The position numbers and the translations under genes are program-made. This document shows, one piece after another, positions 1 to 11,885 of a stretch of DNA of 64,000 nt. The notes under the pieces were generated by a model that was not told the origin of the DNA, searched no databases, and saw only the letters and a list, made by a program, of their open reading frames with translations. This DNA comes from Sipunculus nudus (taxonomy: Eukaryota; Annelida; Sipuncula; Golfingiida; Sipunculidae): NCBI GenBank assembly GCA_026874595.1, contig CM049320.1, positions 53,719,070-53,783,069 on the forward strand. The letters run 5' to 3'. How positions within the stretch are numbered: position 1 is the stretch's first letter; each line of letters begins with the position of its first letter.

Positions 1-569
1 ATCATGCTTTTAAATGTTTTTTAATGTTCGGTTATCCTGTTTTGTTTCGATTACATTCGTTTATTTAAAAAAAATTAATTCGAAAAATGCTCATAAGATT
101 TACTTAGTATAAGTTTATTTAATAGTTTAATGCCCTCTTATTATATATTACTATTTTTCGTCATATTATTTTATTCATAAACAAATTTATTACATTTTTA
201 TGTCCGTGGAATATTTTGGGGATTTTTCTTTTTTTTTTTGGTTTAATGTTACGTTGAAAATAAGTGCAACTTATTGAAAAATGTTTATACCCAGGTCAAT
301 TGTTTTGTGATATATGCGAGATACACAGACGTTAAATTACCAATTTCAATAAACCATTAGATTGACATAGTTATACAGTGCTGGGTCATTCTGGTATACT
401 TTTATTTTCTAGTCACCTGAACACTCAAAACACAAGTGAACAGGATATCGTAGTCTCCCCTGAAACGTCTGTTTAAATGCGGAGGTAGCCTGATTTGAAT
501 CCTACACAGGGGCAGTCCAACACGCGGTCTATTCCAATATATTTTTCTTGTATGTATGTAGGTATACTT

Positions 570-637
<68 letters not shown>

Positions 638-862
638 GTCTTTGTTACAAAATAAAGTAAATAATCCATCTAAAAAATAGTAATTCTAATAATTAGCATA
701 ATAAATATTTTATAATCAAACTCAAACAGAATATACCTAAACAATAAAGTTTGAAGAGAACCCATTGTCAAAAGGTTATATACGTGATTTTAAATGATTT
801 GAAATATTTTCTTTTCCAATGCCACATCATAAGTATATTCAGTATATATAATTGTCTTTTAC
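1..862. other. AT-rich non-coding DNA, probable intron or 3' flank
   Basis: No credible coding exon is visible on either strand. The stretch lies just downstream (minus sense) of a splice donor at 861-862, so it is probably intron of the minus-strand gene, whose remaining exons would then lie outside the window. The only structured element is a (TA)n tract. Confidence 0.5.
573..634. repeat. (TA)n microsatellite
   Basis: About 31 uninterrupted TA dinucleotides. The short open frame running through it is only the repeat read as alternating Ile and Tyr and is not a gene. Confidence 0.98.
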
Positions 863-1759
863 CTGAATTTTAGCCAATTCAGCAAGAACAGCTTTTTCTC
901 CGTCACATTCTTCTCTCATATCCCTGGCAAGACCTCGCAAAAGTTCCCCAGCAGGAGTACTTGGATTTTTGTCCATCAAGATCTTTATTTGCGAATGAAG
1001 TTCCCGGACCGAGGGTAATATCATTGACGTGAAGGAAATAACCTTCTTGTATCCTGAAATGTCCTTCTGCGCTTCCCCTGTCTTGTTTTCTCTGCAGAAG
1101 CAACCTCTCTTGTCAGGCTTCGATTTCAATTTCCCCCCAGCTCCTTTATCTCCGTTCAATTTTGCCTGTTGCCAATTAAAAAATGTCTTTATGCCATACT
1201 TAACCACAACATTAGTCAATAATGTTCCCTTCTCTGAATAGAGGGTGCCCAGTGTGTCTGTCAGTGGGCTTTTTCCCACATCTTTATTCTTTTTCCATGC
1301 TGTTTCCAATAACGTGAGGGAATCGAGGATGACTTTTTTGTCAACACCATGTAACTTTACGGACAGTCCATTGAAGAACTGATTCTATTCCATCTTAAGC
1401 TTAATGAGTGAGCTCGTGATTTCCCGGTCTTTTTCCAATAACTCATTTACTTCTCTTCTATTTAAATATTCCATAAGATATCTGGTTATGTCCCCGGCCC
1501 CTCTTATGAAGGGCGAAGCCATTATCAGATTTTCTCCCCACTCCACATATTTAGACCCCTCTTCACATAAAAACTGGAGTGCTGTACCTGCTATATCGGC
1601 AACATTGCTCAAAGCCCCAGTCGTCGCATTGATCCTAGGAATACGATCGGCTCCATGCGCCAGAGTTTCCAGATGTTGAATAATTTCTTTTCGGCCTTTC
1701 CGCCACGTCTTAATCTGTTCTGTTATATTTTCCTTTCTTTTTACGAATTGCTCAATCGT
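863..1759 (-). pseudogene. Large exon of an apolipoprotein-L-like gene with an in-frame TAG
   Basis: The exon is read on the minus strand from a pyrimidine-rich acceptor (ttttctttag before 1759) to a donor after CAG (gtaaaa, 862 downward). It is 897 nt, exactly 299 codons, phase 0 at both ends. Codon 125 (1387-1385) is TAG, yet the same frame stays open for 124 codons before it and 174 after it. The first part is rich in charged helices, with a segment containing RKGRKEIIQHLETLAHGADR followed by a small-residue stretch (ATTGALSNVADIAGTAL). That order, a helical RKEII-type segment then a Gly/Ala/Ser-rich stretch, recalls invertebrate apolipoprotein-L-like proteins, but the match is from memory and weak. 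The second part is Lys-rich and unrecognised. No other frameshift was seen, so the stop may be a recent inactivating mutation, a polymorphism or an assembly error. Confidence 0.6.
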
Positions 1760-2039
1760 CTAAAGAAAATTCAAACTTTTAATATTAAACGTTGCCAATG
1801 GTGAACTATGTAAATATGAACATTACAGGAAATTTGAATGTAAACTTACGGTAACATATGTATATAACAACGTATAACAAATAAAAGACTGACTCAAAGA
1901 AATGAATTAAAGGATATGATGTACGACATTTAAAAAAATTAACTGAAGAAATTGTGAAATCAAAATCGTTATTTTTTCTGGATCTTAGATATTTACTCTG
2001 TATTTTTTGTTATAGCTTTTTACCACGGCATTGAAACCA

Positions 2040-2460
2040 ATACGGCAAGGTCAAAAGCGCAGGGGGCGCTTACAGTCCAGCTGACGGACTAGCGGACAAC
2101 CCGGGGGTTAGAAGTCTTGTGAGGCGCAGAGTAGCAGACGAGCATCTGGAAGTCTGGTGCAACGCAATGTCGCAGACCAGTACCGCACGGTCGACGCAGG
2201 GGACGTCAACGAGGCCAAGAAAGGGCGCTCGAGTGGGGCCGGCGGAGGTGTGTGGCCTATCCGAGACGTTGCGGCAGGTATCGAGATACGGCTGATGAGG
2301 ACTTGGCAGCACGAGCCCAGCACAGAAGACCTGGGGTCTGGGTAAAGAGTACAGCGGATCGCGTGGGCGTCCAAGGATTTCCACCAGATCTCGTATTTTT
2401 GTTTAGATTAGATACCTTTGATGCAATAGATAGGGCTATCGCGTGGTTCAGATAGACAGA
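2040..2460. other. GC-rich island of unknown nature inside an AT-rich intron
   Basis: The composition changes sharply from the AT-rich flanks to a GC- and CpG-rich block, with overlapping short open frames on both strands of up to about 100 codons. No frame resembles a protein I know, and frames on opposite strands are equally open, as expected from GC-rich non-coding sequence. It could be a fragment of an inserted element or an unmethylated regulatory island. Confidence 0.35.
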
Positions 2461-2964
2461 CAACGACGTCACAGTGATCATCGATGCTTATATATATTGA
2501 ACGCCTCTCCAGAGAAAAGTAAGTGTATGTTTCCTTTAAAATATTGATTTTTTTGTTAACCTATGCCTTATTAATGTTTCTGGAGTGTAGGTATGTATGG
2601 GTTTTAGCCGGTTGGCTCGACATTTAAAGGAATCTGGACGTTCATATATTTAGTCATTCAACAAGAGTTTCAATCATCAATTTTAACATATTTTAAAATG
2701 TTTACAAAGGTTATGATTTGCCACAAAAGTCAATAGTATTCTTTTATTCCATTAATTAATTCATGTCAGGTATCAGTCGTACTAATATTCACATGTTCAA
2801 CTAACTTACGTATTTGAAGATTTGCATGCTATAAATAATTTTTGTCTTGATGCATAAGATTAAAGTTATGAAATGGCTGAACTTAGGTAAATTTCCTAAA
2901 TTTGATTCAGAAGTATGTGCTGAAGGCATTGATTAATATTATGTCAACTCACAGTCTGAATCAG

Positions 2965-3190
2965 AATTCGGGCTGGACCAGATCCTGACTAGGGTTAGGA
3001 CTAGTCAAAATCCCGACCGGGTTTGGTCTGGACCATTCGGTAATGCTCCAGACCATTCGGCGATCTGTCTGGACCAACTCCTGATCGTGATTCAGTCTGG
3101 CCTAAACCCGATCGGGATCCAGCCTGGCCTTAGCCCAGAACAGATCCCGGTCTTGGTTCAGGCCGGACTGAATCCAGACAGGGATTCTAG
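2965..3190. repeat. Degenerate minisatellite
   Basis: Irregular repeats built around variants of GTCTGGACCA, CCGATCGGGAT and CAGNCTGGCCT recur every roughly 25-35 bases. The copies are diverged and spacing varies, so this is an old or decaying tandem array. Confidence 0.5.
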
Positions 3191-3505
3191 ATGAGGATCT
3201 GGGTTTTGACATATACATTGTACCGGAACAATGTGCTCTTTAACATAAATCGATAATAGTAAAATTTATTATCCTACCTCTGCCTCTGGAAATTGATAGT
3301 TTGGAGCCATGTTGAATTAGAAGGCGTGAGAAATGAGCATCAACCGTAGCCACATAACTCCCTTTTTGCCCTGCAGATGTGTTAGCTTAGTCGATAAAAA
3401 ACAAATGCCTAAAGTTTGATTTCTTTTACCAGAAGGATGTGGTGTAACATTTTATTAATTGAGACAGCTCTGCTAAACTGACGATTAAAACCCCCTAAAA
3501 TCTAA

Positions 3506-3509
<4 letters not shown>

Positions 3510-3565
<56 letters not shown>
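3510..3565. repeat. (TA)n microsatellite
   Basis: About 28 TA units within the predicted intron. Confidence 0.97.
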
Positions 3566-3568
<3 letters not shown>

Positions 3569-3642
3569 TCACATAATAATAAATAGAATTGATATATTCT
3601 CCAATTAGTCTCAAAGCGCAATATGCACATACCAATACTTAC

Positions 3643-3735
3643 AAAGTACTGTTTCTCGGAAAACAACTTCCTGTGCCATTCCCTTAGTCCATTGTCTTTC
3701 TCATCATCTGTCACGTGGTTATCCAGGGTATCTGA
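3643..3735 (-). CDS. 31-codon upstream exon of the apolipoprotein-L-like gene
   Basis: On the minus strand a pyrimidine/A-rich tract ending CAAG (acceptor AG at 3737-3736) precedes 93 nt of open sequence. The exon ends before a consensus GTAAGTATT donor at 3642. It is phase 0 on both sides and joins in frame to the exon starting at 1759. The peptide is acidic then basic (for example NHVTDDEKDNGLREWHRKLF) and continues naturally into the Lys/Glu helix of the next exon. The start codon and any earlier exon were not found; they would lie at higher coordinates. Function is unknown. Confidence 0.5.
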
Positions 3736-6700
3736 CTTGAAAAAAATGGTCCACATTAACTACCAGAAGCTTGCAGAAAGTGACCAGTTTTTAAACTAGT
3801 TTAACATTATGAAAGAGTAGGAGATTCTCTAAGTAAAGTAGAAAGCGAATTGAAGACTTTAGGGCTATGAAACGGAAGGAACCTTCGCCTCCCTGTTTCA
3901 CTTTAGATCTTTAATTAGAGTGTACGCAAAGCCCAGTAGTTTGTCAATATTTTTTAGAAAAACACAATCATAGTGAGCCATCGAAATGGCCGTACACAAA
4001 AACAGTATTTTTATATATTCCGCGGTATTTGACGAGAAGCCAATGGGGCTGTTTGATCAGAGCACGTGATGTGGTCAGACTAACGCGTCTTCAGACTGAG
4101 AGGTGCAGAATAATTCTGAACCATATGCAAGGACCATCAAGGACTGTATTAAATTAATACAGGCGAGAGAATACTTGGCGGAAATTAGAATGAAGCAAGC
4201 GTTATGAGCGAGGAAACGCCGAATTCAATCTATATGGCGGAGTCGAGTACGGCCGCGAGGCTACTACCACTAAAATAATCATGCATTGAAGAATTCCGAT
4301 CAACCTTAACATCGAGACAGTTCACGGAAGTTTGATTGCCAATCATCCGCAGACAGGGCTTAAATCCAACAGGACAATTTCAGCTGTGTCGGTATTCGTG
4401 GATTGAAATAAGTATATTTTGTTTAATATTTGCGTGCATGTTTTTATATCATAATAGGTAAAATACATTATACTTTTACCTATTATTAGATAACATGGTT
4501 GTCCATATCTTCTAGAAACATATTGATATAAACTGCATATTCATATCAGAATCCAACTGTTAAACATTTATGTTTACTACATACTATCGTTTCTGAGTAA
4601 TGCATCTACTTGTGGCACTTTTCAGGACACTTTCCGTTTGATCTCCAACCCGTATTTGTTAGTTTGGTGGTGACCGCCTAATGGACTTCAGTCTGACAAA
4701 ATACACCAGCTGCAATGAAGGATTGCTTGTAATTAAATACAATGGTCTAAATCACAGTGTAAATATCAATATTCAACAGTCCTGTTTCGCACAATGGATG
4801 TGTGCACCTATGAATGTGGTTAAAAACCTATAGGTTGTTTTTACAGCTTTTGTGAAGCAGCTGAGAAGACATGAGGAAGAGCAGAGCTTTAATGCCACTT
4901 ACAAAATACATTAAATATCCAAGATAATTGTATGCATTTATCAAAACAGAACAATACGGGCAACACAAAACCTAAAGAAAACCTAAAAAAATTAAGTCAT
5001 ATATTAAGTCATATTTTATGGAGTTATTGAAATTTCTCTGAAGCAATTACCTGGCCCATGCCACCCAGGTAATGTGTCAATATAATAGATGCTGTTTCAT
5101 CTATATCCCATTTGTTCGAAATTCACAGTGTAGTTGATCTGCTCCATCAATATGTCTAGGCATGGACTTCGGCGTATAATAAAAAAAGGTTCACTTAGAC
5201 TAACCGATCGAAATAACACGTTAATACATGAAACCCGAAAGGCAGTCGGCCATATGTATTTCATGTGTTTTCGACACTTAATGATAAATATAGGTGGCTC
5301 GTTCAAGCATTTGATCGGAATGCCGTCTTACTGATCACATGCAGGTGAATAATAAAGTAAGAGCGGGAATATGTTGTACATATGTAACTCAGTTAGACGG
5401 GCAATATATTACGTGATGAAATGGAATTGCCATATTGGAGATATTTAAAGGAGCTAAAGAGGATTAATCAAGTTTCTTTAACTAGACAAGGAATATAAAC
5501 CGACCAACCAGATATGTTACGGACGGGGCTTCAACTGCAGTTTAATATTACTATGAAAATGTTCCAATGAATTAAAGCCTAAAAGAAATAGATCATTTAA
5601 ACACTTCTTTAACATTAATTAATGGTTATCATCTTTTCAAAATATTTAAACACTCGATGGAATAATGTGCTGGCTGCGAGTGATATCAATGGTTTTGATC
5701 CCTATATTCTGCTTATTTTGTGGGAGCGGCTCACATGATTGGCAACATATATTATTGTACTAATTCCATATATGTAAATTGTTGCCGAATGGGTTCTAGC
5801 ATTCAGATTTGAATGCGTTTTAATAGCATTTTTCGATTGACCAATACGTATAATATAGGTGCACGAATGCAGAAATAATAAACATTATAAGAGCTGTGTG
5901 AATAATAATAAAATATCTCCATAACATTTTTATAGATGATCAGCTTTGCTGTATCAGTAGACGCAAGTAGATCTCCTTTTGAATTGAAAATATGTTTTGC
6001 ATGTCAAAAAAGCTGAAGAAAATGTGTGAACAGCTCAATAAAATCATTCATTTTGTCATTTCCCAGTGCACACTGTTTTGTTGCATGTGCAGTTTACATA
6101 GAGCATATATGATATTTAGACCTACATTTATATATTCCTCTAGAAGGATAAAATATCAAATGAACATATGGTATATAAAATAACATATCTGTAGTACAGT
6201 GCAACGATAACGACTTTTTCACCCGCACCTCTTCCAAAAATAACATTTCAATAATGGTAGTAATAATTCAGTCAGGCTGAATAAACTATTAGCTGTTTAT
6301 CCACAAATTCCCTTTTTGTAACATCTGAGGGGAAATTTTCCATGCGATATAAACTGCTAATTGCATTGCCGCAATAGAGCGCATTCTGTTTTATAGATTA
6401 CAGGCTAACACAATGGGAAGTCGTGTGCAGAGAAATTTTCCCTCACAACACGGCTGGAAAATGAGATTCAAAAATATTTTTGTCCCTCTCGTCTGAACCT
6501 AGCTCAATCAAACAATCTTTTAAATTGACACGTTTATTATTTTCAATGTTAGCTTGCAATGATTACTTTGAATTACGTAAATGTTGGTTTTAACAAACTT
6601 GCTCTGGCGTACTAATTTATAAATAGAAATGCATCGCCCTGAACGTGATCTTTCAGTTTTATATATCTACGATAAGTATAATTTTGTTCACAAATTTCTA

Positions 6701-9061
6701 ATAATTCTACATTCTTTCCGATCTAAGCCATTGCACCACGTGGGACATTCGCCCCGTGAAAAAAAAAAAAAACTAAAGCCATTCCTGCTCTACACTTTTT
6801 ATAACATTATCTTTTCTGCAAGTTTCTAACATTAAATAACAATGTTTTGCCGCATTTATAGAGCAATCAGTTGTACATTGCCAGATATTTTTTTCAATCC
6901 CTCAAAGATTAACGTTAATACTTTAACATGAAACAGACTGTTTAAATAACCTAGACATTTCCATGGTCTGCCGACAACCTTTACGTCATAAACACACACA
7001 TAAATACTCTATTCTTTAACAATATTTATACCCCTTATTTGAAAACTTATATAATCTCATGACATCACTTTTTTATGGTGATTATATAGTGATTCAAAGA
7101 AATAACCAGGCAGGCGATTCACACAAAAATAAAATATTTTTTTTTCTTTTTCCACTGATACTACAACAAAGGAACAACTGGTTTACTCCTCTCCCCTCAA
7201 AACACATGCTATGCCTAATTAAAAGAGGTAAACAAGACAGGAACGTTCATGGATGAATGTAATCATTTTTTTTCCAGCTTCATAATAAAATGTAGAATAT
7301 TAACTAGTTTAATAAAAGATACTCTCTGGTAACAATATCAGGCAAACTCTCCATTTTTTGTGGGTAAAATCAAGGATTACAATCGATATTGTAATGTTCG
7401 ACAACGGTCGAAGGTGATGTGCATTTATTTACATGTCTGCCACATATACAATATTTGTTTTTTTATTAATCGTTGCAAAGACATATCTGCAGAACTTCAA
7501 TTAACTCCAGATCAAAGTTAACCTTGAAGATTAGCGTGACCCATATTCAAACCCATCCGAGAACGAGGAAAAATATGCAAAATGTCTTACGTTATTTGCT
7601 CCCAAATATTAATGTATTTCTGCTGATTTGATCTTGCTCAAAAATTGATAATATATTCAAAGTATCGCAAAATGTGCTTGACGAAAGAGTAGTAAATAAT
7701 TCTGGTATAGGACTGTCGTAGTCATCATTACAGTCACTATAGAGGTCTTAAAAGCGTCTTGACTGAGGCTACCTTGAGAGACTAACAAGAGCAAGGTTGA
7801 TTCTTCGTGCAGGTATTTCGAAGAAATATTTTTTCTATATTGAAAGAATTTAAAATTCTGATGAAATTATCAAAGTAAGGGCTGAATTTGCCGAACGTTT
7901 GTGAATATTTATGCTGGAGGTTACATTCAGTAGCTTTATATTTTCTATAATGCCAGGATCTTATGCTTAGTTTGCAGTCATCAGAACACTTTTCGTGAGC
8001 AAATATTTAAAGCAGCATAATATTTTGTTTTTCTTTTTGATCGATATAAATATGAAAGGCACCGATTTGAGATTAGAATAAAATTTGTGGAAAGAGTTAG
8101 GAAAGCAGGAGCATTCTATCTATGAAAACATGTGAATGATACACCTCACGTCCATGAACCAATTTTTTAATATACGGTTGGGTTAAGCTATTAGCACGAG
8201 TAAAGAGTATAACCGAAATAAAGATGAAATCTGGTTTAAAATATTACCCTTGTTATTGTCTAGGCCTTAAAAGCTATCACATTTTTGACTGATCATTTAC
8301 GAGTGAACAGTGAAATATTCACTCACTTATCAAGGACAAGGTCTATCGTCTTACCAGACATAATTTGGATGGACTTAATCACCTGATTATCTTACCACCG
8401 GCCACTGCCCCCAGCAACCCATGCGGACTCGGGGTTGCTTGACAGTTATTAAAGTTCAGAATGGTGTTATTTCGGTTTGACCGACTAAGAGATTAACGTA
8501 CCAAGTAAACAATAAAGCCATTTTTACACAAATGATATCACAACATCACTAAAAAATTATCTCATTATTAAAAGAAACAAGTTGATTTGTAGAGATTATA
8601 TAAATAAAGCGGAACTTCTCCATGGTAAATTCCATAAAGTGGCCACCTCCACCGAGTGGAGAGTTCTTGACATCCCATCTTATTATTTATCTGGACCTCA
8701 ATATAGTGAGAACCTTTACAAAATAAGAAGTTTGAAGGGTAACAATGGTGCCTACATTATATATATTTCACGGTATATTAAAATAGTATTTTTCTTGGAT
8801 CAACGGTCATTTATGGATATTTATAGCACCATGCTTGTACCACAGTAATATCATGGTGTTAGATATAAATTAATAAAAAATGTAATATCAGCAGTCAAAT
8901 AATGACATAAATAATATAATTAAAATTCATAATATAATTGCAGAGATTTTAAATGCACATAAAAAAATGTTCCGAAAGTCCCAGCTCTCACGATATGGAG
9001 AACAGTAATAAAAAAAAATTGCTATGAGATAAGGTTTATAACGACAATTAACGTTGGCTTA

Positions 9062-9063
<2 letters not shown>
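3736..9063. other. Non-coding AT-rich DNA, no gene seen
   Basis: All open frames are short, lack splice context or conserved composition, and look random. A modest GC-richer patch occurs near 4,020-4,260. I see no RNA gene, mobile element or tandem array that can be supported here. Confidence 0.5.

Positions 9064-9064
<1 letters not shown>

Positions 9065-9128
<64 letters not shown>
9065..9128. repeat. (TA)n microsatellite
   Basis: About 32 TA units, directly preceding the candidate Tigger-like element end. Confidence 0.97.
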
Positions 9129-9134
<6 letters not shown>

Positions 9135-9590
9135 TAGTGAAACTTTGGTGTGTCTGATTCAGTTTAGTCGAATTCCTGCATGTGTCGAAGTCGAATGTGG
9201 AGTCCCTGTAAAACAGTTAAAACCTTACTTATTTAACTCCGTTTGTGTCGGGCTCGGTTGTGTCGAATAAAAAAAAACGTGTCAAGGTGTTTTGTTGGTC
9301 CCCAGGTAGTATTTCTATCGCTTAACTCGAAGTCATGTTGATTGAGTGTTTGGATAACAGTTGTGCACGGCCCGTCAATCGTGATTTAGCCGTGATGACC
9401 AGTTATACGTAGTTAAATACCAGCTAGGACTTTGTTCATCAAGCGTCATGACTCTAACGCTTCACACGAGGTCATGCCGCTAAATTGTCTGGATAACAGT
9501 TGAGCAGGATCCATCAATCATACCTACTGGCGTGGTGACCGATGACAAAATTATACCGGCAAGGATCTGACTCATCAGGCGCGATTGTTA
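9135..9590. mobile_element. Decayed candidate Tigger/pogo-like element with internal tandem duplication
   Basis: Sequence starting AGTGAAACTTTGG right after the TA tract resembles the Tigger/pogo terminus (CAGTGAAACC-type), and TGTCGAA motifs follow. Within it, a ~139-bp unit is duplicated in tandem: 9319-9457 and 9458-9590 share CGCTT, GTCATG, TGGATAACAGTTG and TCATCA(A/G)GCG in the same order. A matching opposite terminus was not found and no transposase remains. Assignment to Tigger is inference; the tandem duplication is seen directly. Confidence 0.3.
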
Positions 9591-9944
9591 ACACATCCTT
9601 TGTTTATCTGTTCAGGCACTAAAATCTTTACTTCTATCGCCGACGATGCATTAATTCGAAATGACTGTCACTGCATTTTTATAACATCGATGGGATTAAA
9701 TGAAAATGACACGTGGCAATCATTTGATGATTTGTGTGCTTTGATACATGTATTTGCTCTTATTTCACTTTCTTGGTTAACCTAATCATATTTTGAAGGT
9801 GTATATGTGCTATTATATTACTGATGAAGTTTATCAAAAAAAATTATGTTGTTCTGACCATATAGTATAGGCCCTGTACATGTGCAGTATTTATCAATGA
9901 TAAACAAGGGTGAAGACGGTAACTCCGGTTGTGTCGAAGTAAAT

Positions 9945-9951
9945 TCTCTCT

Positions 9952-10029
<78 letters not shown>

Positions 10030-10034
10030 GATTA

Positions 10035-10070
<36 letters not shown>
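9945..10070. repeat. Compound (CT)n-(TA)n microsatellite
   Basis: A long (CT)n run with a single interruption passes into (TA)n, a short unique stretch and a second (TA)n. Confidence 0.95.
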
Positions 10071-10072
<2 letters not shown>

Positions 10073-10230
10073 GTAGATTTAACCTCTGTTGTAAAGTGCT
10101 CTATGGCCTACAGACTAGGCCAGATCGATAAAACACTGACGAAAAACACTTTAAATTCACGACACTCTGTTTTTACGGGATGCGTCCCGATCATTAGGTG
10201 AATTTTGTTGGAATCTCTATACAGATAATC

Positions 10231-10234
<4 letters not shown>

Positions 10235-10297
<63 letters not shown>
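10235..10297. repeat. (TA)n microsatellite flanking a hAT-like element
   Basis: About 31 TA units. The tract abuts the left terminal inverted repeat of the element at 10298 and supplies its left target-site copy. Confidence 0.97.
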
Positions 10298-10301
<4 letters not shown>

Positions 10302-11811
10302 CATGGGTCGAATACAGGAGAAATGTATACGAATACAAATACAGCAGGGGTACACGAATACGAATACGAATACAAATACTCCAAAACAGAAATGTATTCG
10401 AATATGAATACGAATACAAATATAAATGTATTCATGAATATCAATATGAATACAATATACTGAAACATTTTTTTAATACTACTTATTGCAATCATCATAT
10501 TTTCACACTTTAAAAAAAAATATTTAAATTCAAAATTCAAAATATTCATGTAATCCACTGTGTATGTACTGTGCATGTGTTTCCATACCACATAATGACG
10601 GAGTATTATTTATTATGGAAGTTTGTTTCACAAAATATAAAAATGAATGTTCCTTTCAGGGTTTGTTACTTGTACCTTTACCTAGGTTAACATTTCAGAG
10701 TACATGTACCTGGCTTTCATGAGTGGGAAGTACCCTGTACCTGTACCTGGAACTAAAGTTGCTGTACCTGGTATAGGGTACTGTATAGGGTACTCCAGGT
10801 ACAATTTTGATAATGGTACTTGAAATGGACACCAGGCTTTAATCAATTGCCTGTACAAAGCTGTCACCCCTGTCAGGGCAGTTAGGCGTCTTAGGCAGGG
10901 CTTATTAACAAGCATTCATCCTTGCTGCCTTTGTAGCTAGCTACCTGGCTAGCAAGCTGGTCAACCTCCAGCCTCTTAAACAGAAAGTTCATTGCAACAT
11001 GTATACTGGGGGTTGCCTACATGCCCCATGTCCCCAGTTGGCTCATATGTACACGGAACAGGGTTTGGGCCAGTTACTTGAACCTGTATCTAGGTACACG
11101 ATTCACGTCATGTGATTTACAGGTTTACCAAGACACTGGAATGGACATCTGGTTTGGTCAAGTAAGATAATGGGCTGTCATGCCTGTCACTAGTGTCAGG
11201 GTTATTACCTAGACCAGGCAGGGGTTATTACTAAGCTTTCAACCCTTTGAACTTGAGCGGACTTGGGTTGGTAGCATGCTGGCCGAGCTACCTCCAGCCT
11301 CTACACAGCAAGTTCATTGTGGCATTATCAGACATAAAGGGTGTAGTGCAAAGGATATGGACAGCGTTGCTTGCCCCATGTAGATTGCTGTTTTCTTGTA
11401 TGTTTAACGAACATTGGTGTTGGATAAATGTAGAAGTAAAAAGAGGGTCTGACTGATGGAGATGTACAAACACATGACAAAATAAACACATTAATATTTA
11501 ACATGAAAAAAGAAAAATGTGAAAATATGTATATAAGATTGTTAATGTGCATGTGGTAAGTGGGTCAAAATCAATCACTGTTGGCACATTTTCCCAAATA
11601 GATAAAGGACAAAAGGTAAACAACATGAATGTATACTGCATGTTTTCATGAAAAATATTCATGAATGTGAATACTTCTGCAATGTATTTGAATACGAATA
11701 CGAATACTTTTGTACTTTTTACAAATAGATTCGAATACGAATACGAATACAGAAAATACCAGCATTCGAATACAATGAATACGAATACTGAATACGAATA
11801 CTCCATGTCTG
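10298..11811. mobile_element. Non-autonomous hAT-like transposon
   Basis: The ends carry a perfect 9-bp terminal inverted repeat, CAGACATGG at 10298 and its reverse complement CCATGTCTG ending at 11811. The 8 bp outside each end, ATATATAT and ATATGTAT, differ at one base, consistent with the 8-bp target duplication typical of hAT elements. Both ends carry clusters of GAATAC hexamers (10,309-10,440 and about 11,660-11,800), as expected for subterminal transposase-binding repeats. The interior is largely two diverged tandem copies of a ~370-bp unit (about 10,680-11,035 and 11,060-11,390) rich in GTACCTG-type motifs and sharing CCTCCAGCCTCT and AAGTTCATTG. No transposase frame is present, so movement would depend on an element elsewhere. 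Superfamily assignment rests on terminus and duplication length only. Confidence 0.75.

Positions 11812-11877
<66 letters not shown>
11812..11877. repeat. (TA)n microsatellite
   Basis: Right-hand continuation of the TA tract into which the hAT-like element appears to have inserted. Confidence 0.95.

Positions 11878-11879
<2 letters not shown>

Positions 11880-11885
<6 letters not shown>

Larger units (their letters stand above)
1760..3642. other. Probable intron of the minus-strand gene
   Basis: The interval lies between two phase-0 exons with matching acceptor (1761-1760) and donor (3642-3637, GTAAGT) signals. It contains a GC-rich island, a degenerate minisatellite and a (TA)n tract, listed separately. 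No other exon could be supported. Confidence 0.5.

Noticed and set aside
2070-2384. 104-codon minus-strand frame in the GC-rich island
   Set aside because: Overlapping frames on both strands are equally open and none shows a recognisable motif or splice context.
10217-10591. 124-codon minus-strand open frame
   Set aside because: It is mainly GAATAC and TA repeats read as Tyr/Ile/Phe/Val repeats at the end of the hAT-like element.
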